Shown: piece after piece, positions 9,324 through 17,304 of the stretch
Position numbering within the stretch: the first letter of the stretch is position 1
How the letters are laid out: each line of letters opens with the position of its first letter
NCBI GenBank assembly: GCA_002298545.1
Contig: DBKQ01000028.1
Coordinates: forward strand, 49,917-113,916
DNA: 64,000 nucleotides
Direction: 5' to 3'
From: Prevotella sp. UBA746
Lineage (GTDB): Bacteria > Bacteroidota > Bacteroidia > Bacteroidales > Bacteroidaceae
Translations under genes and position numbers: made by a program
Notes under the pieces: model-generated
Databases searched by the model: none
Told to the model about the DNA's origin: nothing
The model's input: the letters and a program-made list of their open reading frames with translations, nothing else

Positions 9324-9410
9324 GTGCGTGAGGGTTTTATACAAAAATCTTGTCTGGCGAGAGAAGAAAAACTTGTTTATTCTTCCGTGCATGAGGATTT
9401 TATGTAAAAA
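9324..9410. repeat. Imperfect direct repeat with inverted ends in the pdxJ-nadK intergenic region
   Basis: The 24-base segment 9324-9347 recurs at 9387-9410 with four mismatches (start GTGCGTGAGG against GTGCATGAGG). Between them is GGCGAGAGA-AAAAACTTG. A similar core (GGCGAGAGA, then A-rich, CTTG, then T-rich, then GCGTGAG) is found at 60572-60616, so this may be a dispersed short palindromic element. Confidence 0.5.
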
Positions 9411-9415
9411 AGCCG

Positions 9416-9423
9416 TATATTTG
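9416..9423 (+). promoter_or_regulatory. -7 box for nadK, fixes its start
   Basis: TATATTTG at 9416-9423 matches TAnnTTTG. A transcript starting just downstream cannot include the in-frame codon at 9310, so the ATG at 9508 is the likely start of nadK. Confidence 0.6.
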
Positions 9424-9507
9424 CAGACGCATTTACAAGCGCAAAGTTACAAAAACATTTGTAATGGCAGAATAAAATGCGCTCAGAAAGAAAAAAAACT
9501 CTTAAAT

Positions 9508-10419
9508 ATGTCGTTGCGGAAACTTAGATTCGCCATTTTCGGCAATATATACCAGGCCGACAGGTCAAATGGAATACAACATCTGCTGCATCTTCTTGAA
9601 CAGAGACGTGCAGAGGTAAACATGGAACGGGCATTCTATGATTACCTCTCTAAAACACGTGGTGTGGCTCTCGATGGGGTGACACCTTTCAATGGAGATG
9701 ACTTCGAGGCAGATTTCGTCGTGTCCATGGGAGGCGACGGCACTTTGCTTCGTTCGGCATATTGCGTTGGCGACAGATGTATACCGATAATCGGGGTGAA
9801 CATGGGGCGGCTCGGATTCCTTGCCGGTGTAGGTGTCGACGATATCGAGGAAGTACTCGACAGTCTTTATTATGGGGAATATACCGTAGACTGTCTTGCC
9901 ATGGTGCAGGTGGAGACGACTTTGGGCAATGGCGAGGATGTCAGCGACCGTGCCCTTAATGAAGTGGCAGTGCTGAAACGCGACAATGCCTCGATGATAA
10001 CAATACGCACAAGTATCAACGGCGAGTATATCGTAACGTATCATGCCGATGGACTTATCATCAGTACGCCGACAGGCTCCACGGCATATTCGCTGTCGAA
10101 TGGCGGTCCGATAATGGTGCCGCATACTGGAGTGTTGTGTCTTACTCCCGTTGCACCGCACAGTCTTACTGCACGGCCACTTGTTGTTCCGGATTCCGCG
10201 GTCATAACCCTTGAGGTGGAGAGTCGTACTCACAATTTCCTTGTGGCGGCAGACGGCAGGTCGTCGAAATACGACGAGAGTCAGATACTGACAATCAGTC
10301 GCTCGCCCTTTGATGCTCATATTGTCAAGCCTAAGAGCAAGACCTATTTCTCTACACTCAGACAGAAGATGATGTGGGGTGCAGATACAAGGGTAGGCGA
10401 AAAGAATAGTATACAGTAA
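9508..10419 (+). CDS. nadK: NAD kinase
   Basis: 303 residues from the ATG at 9508 (MSLRKLRFAIFGNIYQ); the open frame continues upstream to 9310 but that part lies before the promoter and is not conserved-looking. Family motifs: VSMGGDGTLLRSA (GGDGT), GRLGFLAGV, and GSTAYSLSNGGPI. It phosphorylates NAD to NADP with ATP. Its stop overlaps the ATG of the ABC transporter by one base (TAATG), so the two are probably cotranscribed. Confidence 0.95.
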   Translation: MSLRKLRFAIFGNIYQADRSNGIQHLLHLLEQRRAEVNMERAFYDYLSKTRGVALDGVTPFNGDDFEADFVVSMGGDGTLLRSAYCVGDRCIPIIGVNMGRLGFLAGVGVDDIEEVLDSLYYGEYTVDCLAMVQVETTLGNGEDVSDRALNEVAVLKRDNASMITIRTSINGEYIVTYHADGLIISTPTGSTAYSLSNGGPIMVPHTGVLCLTPVAPHSLTARPLVVPDSAVITLEVESRTHNFLVAADGRSSKYDESQILTISRSPFDAHIVKPKSKTYFSTLRQKMMWGADTRVGEKNSIQ

Positions 10420-12089
10420 TGAATATCAGAAATATCTTCAACATACCGGAAAGCAAATACTCTGCATCACAGATTATCGGGTGGCTGTGGCGTGCCTGGC
10501 GCGGCAATAGGCGACAGGCGATAATCAATGCCGTGCTCGGTTTGCTGGATGTTGCCGTCAGCCTCTCCTCCGTATGGGCTGTGAAACATGCCATCGATGT
10601 GGCGTCTCATGTGGCTGAAGGTTCTATCTATATGGCTGTAAGTCTGATGGCGCTGTTGATACTCTGTGGCTTCGCCATCAATATCGCTGCCGTGTGGGTG
10701 AGGAATATATTGGGGATAAAGGCACAAAACCGTATGCAGCAGCGTATGCTCGACCGTATATTGCGTTCCGAGTGGCATGGAAAGGAGAAGCGACATAGCG
10801 GTGATGTGCTCAACCGGCTGGAGTTTGATGTTAACAACGTGGTGAGTTTCCTTACGGAGACGATACCGAGCACTCTTTCTGTCGTTGCTCTCTTTCTCGG
10901 TTCGTTTTGCTATCTCTTCTCTATGGATCCGGTACTTGCCGCACTTATCGTGTTCATGTTGCCGTTGTTTATTCTGTCGAGCAAGGTATATGTGGGACAC
11001 ATGAGGAAACTCTCCCGTATGGTGAGAAACAGCGACAGTAAGGTGCAGAGTGTCTTGCAGGAGACGATACAGCACCGTATGCTCATAAAGACTCTCGAAA
11101 AAGACCGTGCCATGGTGGGCAGACTGGAGAGCATGCAGAGTGAACTGAGGCATAATGTGGTAAAGCGGACAAAGTTTTCCGTTGTTTCCAATCTTATCCT
11201 CAACTTCGGCTTTGCCCTTGGCTATCTCGTGGCATTCCTTTGGAGTGCCTTGCGCATGTCTGCCGGAACGCTGACGTTTGGCGGTATGACGGCATTCCTG
11301 CAGCTCGTGTCGAAGATACAGGGTCCGGCGCGGAACCTTACGAAGCTTGTACCGGCTTTCGTCTCGGTGTTTACGGCTGCAGAGAGACTTATGGAACTTG
11401 AGGAGAATCCGCTCGAGGAACAGGGGGAGCCTGTTTATATGGATGATGGCAGCGGTGGGGTTGGTATCAGACTGGATAATGTTTCTTATTCTTACGATGA
11501 TGCCGACAGGAATGTTATAAACAATCTGTCGTTTGATTTCAAACCGCATACCTGTACTGCTATCCTCGGTGAGACGGGGGCTGGAAAGACTACTCTCATA
11601 CGACTTGTCCTGGCTCTTATGTATCCTACGACAGGTGGGGTATATATATATAATAATGTAGCGACTTACCGCATGTCGCCTCTAATGCGCTGCAATATCG
11701 TTTATGTGCCTCAAGGGAACACCCTACTAAGCGGTACGATAAGGGATAATCTCAGAATGGGACGTCTTGATGCTACAGACGACGAGATGTTTAAAGCCTT
11801 GGATATGGCGTGTGCCGGATTTGTAAGAGAACTCCCTGCCGGACTTGACTCCAATTGTGCTGAGGCTGGTGGTGGACTCAGCGAAGGTCAGGCACAGCGT
11901 ATTGCCATAGCGAGAGCTTTGCTCCGCAAGGGTAGTGTGATGATCTTCGATGAGGCTACGAGTGCTCTTGACCCGGAAACGGAGAAAACTCTACTCGATA
12001 ATCTGCTCCACAACCACTCGCATACTATAATTTTTATCACTCACCGTCCTGCCGTGGTGGATTATTGCGATCAGGTGTTGAGAATGTAG
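10419..12089 (+). CDS. ABC exporter half-transporter (fused membrane and ATPase domains)
   Basis: 556 residues. The first about 320 residues form the type I exporter membrane domain (about six hydrophobic segments); the ATPase domain follows with Walker A LGETGAGKTTLIRLV, signature LSEGQAQRIAIARALL, Walker B SVMIFDEATSALD and H-loop ITHRP. Acts as a dimer in the inner membrane; the substrate is unknown. There is no C39 peptidase domain. Coupled to nadK by a one-base overlap. About 130 bases follow with a GAATTAGG simple repeat (12090-12127) and no gene. Confidence 0.9.
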   Translation: MNIRNIFNIPESKYSASQIIGWLWRAWRGNRRQAIINAVLGLLDVAVSLSSVWAVKHAIDVASHVAEGSIYMAVSLMALLILCGFAINIAAVWVRNILGIKAQNRMQQRMLDRILRSEWHGKEKRHSGDVLNRLEFDVNNVVSFLTETIPSTLSVVALFLGSFCYLFSMDPVLAALIVFMLPLFILSSKVYVGHMRKLSRMVRNSDSKVQSVLQETIQHRMLIKTLEKDRAMVGRLESMQSELRHNVVKRTKFSVVSNLILNFGFALGYLVAFLWSALRMSAGTLTFGGMTAFLQLVSKIQGPARNLTKLVPAFVSVFTAAERLMELEENPLEEQGEPVYMDDGSGGVGIRLDNVSYSYDDADRNVINNLSFDFKPHTCTAILGETGAGKTTLIRLVLALMYPTTGGVYIYNNVATYRMSPLMRCNIVYVPQGNTLLSGTIRDNLRMGRLDATDDEMFKALDMACAGFVRELPAGLDSNCAEAGGGLSEGQAQRIAIARALLRKGSVMIFDEATSALDPETEKTLLDNLLHNHSHTIIFITHRPAVVDYCDQVLRM

Positions 12090-12222
12090 AGAATTAGGAA
12101 TTAGGAAAGAGGAATTAGGAATTAGGTGTGTGGAATGATCTTTTTAGTTCTCCCATAACTCCCAGTTCTCCCATAACTCTCTAATTTATTAAAAAGGAAA
12201 ATACAATAAAAAACAAAACAAT

Positions 12223-12762
12223 ATGTATATCAAGAAAATTCTATTATCGATAATGATGCTGTTTGCCATGATGACGGGAGCCATGGCACAGACAACAGAC
12301 GAGAAGGGTAACGACCTTGACTCCGTGTATGCACAGAAACTTTTAAAACCTGGTACTGTAGCTCCTGACTTTATCCTGCCGATGCCAAATGGTGGAAAAC
12401 TGCAGTTGGCAGAATATAAGGGAAAGTATGTCCTGCTCGACTTCTGGGCGTCATGGTGTCCAGACTGTCGCAAGGATATCCCTGCCGTTAAGTCTCTGTT
12501 CGAGAAATATGGCGATAAGGTCGTGTTCATCGGTGTGTCGTTTGATATAGACCGCGAGAGATGGGCTAAGTGTGTCAAGGACAACGGTATGACATGGAAG
12601 CATGTCAGTGAACTGAAGAAGATGCGTGATGCGCAGATAACCAAGACATACGGAGTTCAGTGGATTCCGTCGATGACTCTCATTGGTCCTGATGGAAAAG
12701 TCGTGCTGTCTACCGTCATTGTTGAAAGAATGGAGAAAACACTGTCTGAGAGTGTAAAGTGA
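12223..12762 (+). CDS. Periplasmic TlpA-like thioredoxin-fold protein
   Basis: 179 residues with a signal peptide (MYIKKILLSIMMLFAMMTGAMAQ). AhpC/TSA-Redoxin-like thioredoxin fold: PGTVAPDFILP, then LLDFWASWCPDCRKDIP with the redox pair WCPDC near residues 83-87, and the cis-Pro region WIPSMTLIGPDGK. Likely a disulphide reductase or oxidant-response protein in the periplasm. 21 bases before obg, but the functions do not link. Confidence 0.9.
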   Translation: MYIKKILLSIMMLFAMMTGAMAQTTDEKGNDLDSVYAQKLLKPGTVAPDFILPMPNGGKLQLAEYKGKYVLLDFWASWCPDCRKDIPAVKSLFEKYGDKVVFIGVSFDIDRERWAKCVKDNGMTWKHVSELKKMRDAQITKTYGVQWIPSMTLIGPDGKVVLSTVIVERMEKTLSESVK

Positions 12763-12783
12763 GATAATTAAATAAAAAGAAAA

Positions 12784-13962
12784 ATGCCAGAATCAAATTT
12801 TGTAGATTACGTAAAGATATATTGCCGCTCCGGAAAGGGCGGAAAGGGTTCAATGCACCTTCGTCATGTTAAGTATCAGCCGAATGGAGGTCCTGACGGC
12901 GGCGACGGCGGAAAGGGTGGAAGCATCATCCTACGTGGCAACCATAACTACTGGACTTTGCTGCATCTTAAATATCAGCGCCATATCAAGGCGGAGCACG
13001 GAGGCAACGGCGGTCGCGACAAGTGTCACGGCACTGACGGAAAGGACGTATATGTTGACGTGCCGTGTGGTACCGTCGTTTATGATGCCGAAACGGGAAG
13101 GTTTATCTGTGATGTGATGCACGACGGACAGGAGGTTGTCCTCTTGAAGGGAGGTCGCGGCGGACTTGGCAACTATCAGTTCCGCACTGCCACCAACCAG
13201 GCTCCGCGCTATGCACAACCGGGCGAGCCGATGCAGGAGATGACTGTCATCATGGAGCTGAAACTCCTTGCCGATGTCGGTCTCGTGGGTTTCCCTAATG
13301 CCGGCAAGAGCACCCTGCTTTCTACTGTGTCGAGTGCGCGCCCTAAGATAGCCAATTATCCGTTTACCACTCTTGAGCCATCGCTCGGTATCGTGGAATA
13401 CCACGACCGCAAGTCGTTTGTCATGGCAGACATCCCGGGAATCATCGAGGGAGCGAGCGAGGGAAAAGGACTCGGACTGCGCTTCCTTCGTCATATCGAG
13501 CGCAACTCCCTGTTGCTCTTCATAGTGCCGGGAGATACCGACGACATAAAGCGTGAGTATGAGATACTCCTGAAGGAGCTGACAAACTTCAATCCCGAGA
13601 TGCTCGACAAACACCGCGTGCTTGCCGTTACAAAGTGCGACCTGCTCGACGACGAACTGATAGAGATGCTCAAGGAGACACTGCCAGAGGATTTACCCGT
13701 AGTGTTCATCTCTTCCGTTACGGGTCAGGGTATCAACGAACTGAAGGATGTTCTCTGGAAAGAACTCAACAGCGAGAGCAACAAGCTTACTGAGATTATG
13801 GCTGAGGACACGCTCGTTCATCGCGACAAAGACCTCAATACGCTGCCAGAGGAGCTCCGCTCTGAGGGTGAAGACGAAATTGAGTTCGTTGACGATGATG
13901 ACGTGGAGGATGTTGACGACCTCGACGATTTTGAATATGAGATGGAGGACGAGGACGAATGA
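12784..13962 (+). CDS. obg: GTPase Obg
   Basis: 392 residues. The Gly-rich OBG fold is residues 1-160 ([26 protein letters not shown]). G motifs: G1 [10 protein letters not shown]2 region [10 protein letters not shown]3 [17 protein letters not shown]4 TKCDLLDD, G5 ISSVTGQGI. In place of an OCT domain there is a very acidic tail of about 35 residues, as in other Bacteroidetes Obg proteins. Role: ribosome assembly (50S) and stress signalling. Stop overlaps pgeF by four bases. Confidence 0.96.
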   Translation: MPESNFVDYVKIYCRSGKGGKGSMHLRHVKYQPNGGPDGGDGGKGGSIILRGNHNYWTLLHLKYQRHIKAEHGGNGGRDKCHGTDGKDVYVDVPCGTVVYDAETGRFICDVMHDGQEVVLLKGGRGGLGNYQFRTATNQAPRYAQPGEPMQEMTVIMELKLLADVGLVGFPNAGKSTLLSTVSSARPKIANYPFTTLEPSLGIVEYHDRKSFVMADIPGIIEGASEGKGLGLRFLRHIERNSLLLFIVPGDTDDIKREYEILLKELTNFNPEMLDKHRVLAVTKCDLLDDELIEMLKETLPEDLPVVFISSVTGQGINELKDVLWKELNSESNKLTEIMAEDTLVHRDKDLNTLPEELRSEGEDEIEFVDDDDVEDVDDLDDFEYEMEDEDE

Positions 13963-14762
13963 TCCAGCCACAGCTTTCTTCTTATAATATCGCTCCCGGT
14001 GTAACCGCCTTCAGCACTACCCGTCATGGCGGTTGCAGCAAGGGTACTTTCGGGGAGTTTAACATCAACGCATATTGCGGTGATGAGGAGACGGCGGTTG
14101 CCGAAAACAAAAAGGCTCTTGCTGCCGAACTCGGTATCAAACCGCAGCATATCATTATGCCCCACCAGACTCACGGCATTGAAACCCGTCAGGTGGCGGC
14201 AGATTTCCTCTCTCTGCCGGAAAATGTGCAGAATATGATACTTGAGGGCGTGGATGCCGTGATGACAAACGTAAAGAATGTATGCGTTGGAGTGTCTACT
14301 GCCGACTGCATCCCTGTTCTTCTTTACGATCCGGAACATGGTGCCGTTTGTGCCGTCCATGCCGGTTGGCGCGGCACGGTGGCACGCATAGTTCTGAAAG
14401 CCGTTACCGACATGCGGCTTGCTTATGGTTCCCGTCCGTCGGCTCTCAAAGCCGTCATTGGTCCCGGTATATCGCTCGATGCCTTCGAGGTGGGTGATGA
14501 GGTATATGAAGAATTTGCCAATGCAAACTTCGATATGGATTCCATAGCCCGGCAGATGAAGGTGGCAGGAACAGATTTCGAATTCAAATGGCACATCGAC
14601 TTGAAGGAATGTAATCGTCAGCAGCTTCTGCAATCTGGCGTAAAGGCGGAGAATATCCAGGTCAGCGAAGTATGCACCTTCAACAGTTCGGCAGATTTCT
14701 TCTCTGCAAGAAAGCTCGGCATCGCATCCGGCAGAATATACAATGGGATAATGATTGTATAA
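13959..14762 (+). CDS. pgeF: Peptidoglycan editing factor PgeF (YfiH/DUF152, laccase-domain family)
   Basis: 267 residues. Family motifs: [54 protein letters not shown] with the zinc ligands His (HQTHG), Cys (ADC) and His (HAGWRG). The E. coli homologue removes mis-incorporated L-Ser from UDP-MurNAc; older annotations say polyphenol oxidase. Begins inside the obg stop codon (ATGA overlap). Confidence 0.92.
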   Translation: MIQPQLSSYNIAPGVTAFSTTRHGGCSKGTFGEFNINAYCGDEETAVAENKKALAAELGIKPQHIIMPHQTHGIETRQVAADFLSLPENVQNMILEGVDAVMTNVKNVCVGVSTADCIPVLLYDPEHGAVCAVHAGWRGTVARIVLKAVTDMRLAYGSRPSALKAVIGPGISLDAFEVGDEVYEEFANANFDMDSIARQMKVAGTDFEFKWHIDLKECNRQQLLQSGVKAENIQVSEVCTFNSSADFFSARKLGIASGRIYNGIMIV

Positions 14763-14807
14763 GACAAAGTATTCCAATAAGTAACTAATCAGAATTAATT
14801 TAATACA

Positions 14808-14854
14808 AACGACAATAGAAGACAATGTTGTCTATCGTTGTCTCTATTGTCGTT
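14808..14854. terminator. Terminator after pgeF
   Basis: Stem AACGACAATAGA-GACAA (14808-14825) pairs with TTGTCTCTATTGTCGTT (14838-14854), one bulge, followed by TTATATATTT. Confidence 0.7.
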
Positions 14855-14918
14855 TATATATTTCATTTGATTTCTAAATTTATTTTTGAACATTTACTTA
14901 GCGATGTCTCGTTAATTA

Positions 14919-14972
14919 ATATGAGAAATGTGCAGAATTGCCATTTTTTCATATGAGAAATGTGTAATTTTG
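14919..14972 (+). repeat. Two-copy repeat with promoter upstream of the DUF4143 remnant
   Basis: ATATGAGAAATGTG occurs at 14919-14932 and 14951-14964, 32 bases apart. The second copy directly abuts a -7 box TAATTTTG (14965-14972). On the reverse strand the second copy reads TACACATTTCTCATAT, which shares TACAC(A/T)TTT with the arrays at 37428 and 42642. Confidence 0.7.
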
Positions 14973-15018
14973 CCGAAAAATGGCATTAATGCGTAAGGTG
15001 CGTCAAAATTTTATCTAA

Positions 15019-15552
15019 AATGAAGGTGCCATAGAATGGCTGTGCTTAGCTGGATTGGTTTATCGTGTTTCAGCGACAGAAACTCCTTGCCTTCCACTGT
15101 CAGCTTACAAGAAAAGTAATGCCTTCAAGCTCTATCTTAATGATGTCGGATTGTTGGGACGCAAGTTTGACTTGGATTCAAGAACGGTGCTGTATGGAGA
15201 TAATCTGCTTACAGAGTTTAAGGGTGTGATGGCTGAGAATTATGTTCTGCAGTCATTGGTTCGTCAGTACGGCAACCAACATTATTATTGGACATCTGGA
15301 AATACTGCGGAGGTGGAGTTTATCTTACAGGATAGGGGAACGGTTATTCCGATAGAAGTGAAGGCAGACAAAAATGTAACGGCAAAGAGCTTGGCATATT
15401 ACAGGAAGCAGTATGCCCCTCGTTTATCCGTCCGCCTTTCTACGCTCAATATGCGAAAAGACGATGACTTGCTCAACCTTCCGCTGTATCTCGTGGATAA
15501 GTTAAAGTCATTCATAGAAAGTCTTTTGAAAAATGAGATGATTCAGGCATAA
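15019..15552 (+). pseudogene. Remnant of an AAA-ATPase, C-terminal DUF4143 part only
   Basis: The frame is open from 15019 and reads NEGAIEWLCLAGLVYRVSATE, then SAYKKSNAFKLYLNDVGLLG and a PD-(D/E)XK-like VEFILQDRGTVIPIEVKADK. This is the C-terminal half of a COG1373/DUF4143 ATPase (compare the intact relative at 41216-42559). The N-terminal Walker A/B half is absent and a stop (TAA, 15016) precedes the remnant, so it is a deletion derivative. The usual upstream repeats and -7 box survive at 14919-14972. A TTG at 15055 could start a 165-residue product; whether it is made is unknown. Confidence 0.8.
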
Positions 15553-15663
15553 GATTTACGAGACTTTCGGATTCTGAGAAACTAATAGGAACATTTTAAA
15601 TAGCCTATGCTGTTATAAATCTTATCGTTTTTTTATTAAAAGTGCAAAAAAATAACTATTTGT

Positions 15664-15693
15664 TTGTAAATATGGTTTTTTATTGTATATTTG
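15664..15693 (+). promoter_or_regulatory. Promoter of the RiPP operon
   Basis: TTG at 15664-15666 and TATATTTG at 15686-15693 with 19 bases between them, a textbook Bacteroidetes promoter. It lies across the in-frame codon at 15683, so the precursor starts at 15722. No separate promoter is visible for the three following genes, whose gaps are 9, 14 and 2 bases. Confidence 0.75.
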
Positions 15694-15721
15694 CAGCAAT
15701 AAATCTTTAAAACAAAATATT

Positions 15722-15967
15722 ATGGTACATGAACTAGAAAAAATTAAAATTGGGAAATCCATAGATGACGATTTGATGGACATGATTGTTGGTGGTACAA
15801 GTAATGTTTCTCCAATAGACAATAGTACACCTTCTGCAGATTGCAATACATATATTTGTAATTTTAAATTTTGTGATTATAATATGTGTGATTACAATAT
15901 ATGTGAATACAATATGTGCGATTATAGAGCTTGTCTATATAATGTTTGCGAATACGTTCAGGTGTAA
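15722..15967 (+). CDS. RiPP precursor peptide, GG leader and eight-cysteine pentapeptide core
   Basis: 81 residues from the ATG at 15722. The leader (1-25) is acidic and ends LMDMIVGG, a double-glycine site suited to the C39 peptidase of 19581-21770. The core (26-81) begins with a Ser/Thr/Asn/Pro linker and then has Cys at 41, 46, 51, 56, 61, 66, 71 and 76, exactly every five residues, in a consensus C-(D/N/E)-(Y/F)-N-(M/I/V). The DNA shows the matching 15-base repeats. The radical SAM gene follows after 9 bases. The design says ribosomal peptide with multiple Cys modifications (thioether or aryl cross-links would fit), but the chemistry is inference. The C-(D/N)-(Y/F) phase also resembles a pentapeptide-repeat beta helix, an alternative reading. 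I know no named peptide with this pattern. Confidence 0.85.
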   Translation: MVHELEKIKIGKSIDDDLMDMIVGGTSNVSPIDNSTPSADCNTYICNFKFCDYNMCDYNICEYNMCDYRACLYNVCEYVQV

Positions 15968-15976
15968 ATAAAAAAT

Positions 15977-17290
15977 ATGATAAGAAAATCTAGATTCTCT
16001 TTTTTGTTTAAATTTGAAGAATTGTTTTTTGTCTATAACACAGCTAGTAATTGCTTGTTGAAAATAGACAAGGAGACTTATGATTTCATTGAAACAGTTT
16101 CTGCAAATGGTCTCGATGACATTATATCTTTTCCACATAATATTGCAAAAGAACTAAAATCCCAACGCTTTATATCGACGGAAAAAGAGGACGACGAGAT
16201 TGTGGATGCAATAAGAGTGAAAAATATAGTTGATTCTTATTCTACAGAAGTCTTAGGTTTAACGATAGCCCCAACATTGTCATGTAATTTGTGTTGTCCT
16301 TATTGTTTTGAAAGAAATAAGCCAACAGGCGTAGCAAGTTATGAAACGTGTGATAAAATTATTGATTTTATAAAAAGGCATCGAAAAGCAAGAAAACTTT
16401 ATATCACATGGTTTGGCGGCGAGCCGTTGTTGTGCCCGGACAAAATAGAATATCTATTGGGAAAAATTAAGGACTTGGACAATATAGATTTGGCTTATCA
16501 AAGTATTGTAACAAATGGAACATTACTTACATCTGAAAATTGGGGAATATTTCGAGATTATTATTTTAATAATGTGCAAATTACTTTAGATGGTAAGAAA
16601 AATACTCATAACCAAAAACGATTTTTCAAGAAAGGTTCAGGTACTTTCGATACAATTATAAATAATCTCAAATCTTTTGTTGAAGAATTTCCCGAAGTGG
16701 AAATCTCAATCCGTATAAACATTGACAAGACAAATTCCTGTGAGTTTATTGACGTATTTAAAATGATTGCCGAGATTTTTAAGGGAAAGAAGAATATAAA
16801 TGTATATCCTGGTATAATTAAGAATTGTGGGGCAAAATCCTCAGATTCAGTTTTTCTAAATAATTCAGATATTGCAAGATTAATTGAAGAGCATGTAACA
16901 GAAGGAATAAAAATAAAATTTCCACAGCATCGATGGACAAGCTGCGGAGCTTCATGCTTGTACTCTTACGTCGTTGGTCCAAAAGGTGAATTGTATAAAT
17001 GTTGGGAAGATATCGGACATGAAACGCGAGAAATTGGAAATGTTTACAGCCGTAATTTTACTAATCCTGCATTGTTTAATAAATACATGTTGTATGGATC
17101 TCATTACTCAAGTACAGAGTGCATGAAATGTTCTGTTCTGCCTATATGCTCAAAAGATTGCCCTCACGACCGCTTGGCGAATCTTTTTGAAGGGACTGAA
17201 AAGGAATTGTGTTGTGTCTACAAAAATGATGAGGGAAAATTTATAAATTGGTTGATGGGCAACTATTATAAAAAATCAAGACAACATTAA
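15977..17290 (+). CDS. Radical SAM/SPASM peptide maturase
   Basis: 437 residues. Residues 1-85 form a small domain that may be a PqqD-like RiPP recognition element (inference from position). The radical SAM cluster motif is CNLCCPYC (Cys103, 107, 110; an extra Cys106), followed by WFGGEPLL and QITLDGKKNTHNQKR. The C-terminal SPASM region has Cys ligands for auxiliary Fe-S clusters: TSCGASCLYSYVVGPKGELYKC and TECMKCSVLPICSKDCPHD, then CC. Enzymes of this build install thioether or C-C cross-links on Cys- or aromatic-rich cores. Substrate is surely the adjacent peptide. Codon use is A+T-rich like its cluster partners and unlike the flanking genes. Confidence 0.93.
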   Translation: MIRKSRFSFLFKFEELFFVYNTASNCLLKIDKETYDFIETVSANGLDDIISFPHNIAKELKSQRFISTEKEDDEIVDAIRVKNIVDSYSTEVLGLTIAPTLSCNLCCPYCFERNKPTGVASYETCDKIIDFIKRHRKARKLYITWFGGEPLLCPDKIEYLLGKIKDLDNIDLAYQSIVTNGTLLTSENWGIFRDYYFNNVQITLDGKKNTHNQKRFFKKGSGTFDTIINNLKSFVEEFPEVEISIRINIDKTNSCEFIDVFKMIAEIFKGKKNINVYPGIIKNCGAKSSDSVFLNNSDIARLIEEHVTEGIKIKFPQHRWTSCGASCLYSYVVGPKGELYKCWEDIGHETREIGNVYSRNFTNPALFNKYMLYGSHYSSTECMKCSVLPICSKDCPHDRLANLFEGTEKELCCVYKNDEGKFINWLMGNYYKKSRQH

Positions 17291-17304
17291 AAATATTCAG
17301 AATT

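Noticed and set aside
9310..9507. Longer N-terminus for NAD kinase
   Set aside because: It would begin upstream of the -7 box at 9416 and spans an intergenic repeat; the family start fits 9508.
10467..11549. 360-codon reverse-strand frame inside the ABC exporter
   Set aside because: Composition rich in His/Gln/Arg, typical of an antisense shadow; the forward frame has complete ABC motifs.
13818..14825. 335-codon reverse-strand frame across obg/pgeF
   Set aside because: Antisense to two well-conserved overlapping genes; Ser-rich artefact at one end.
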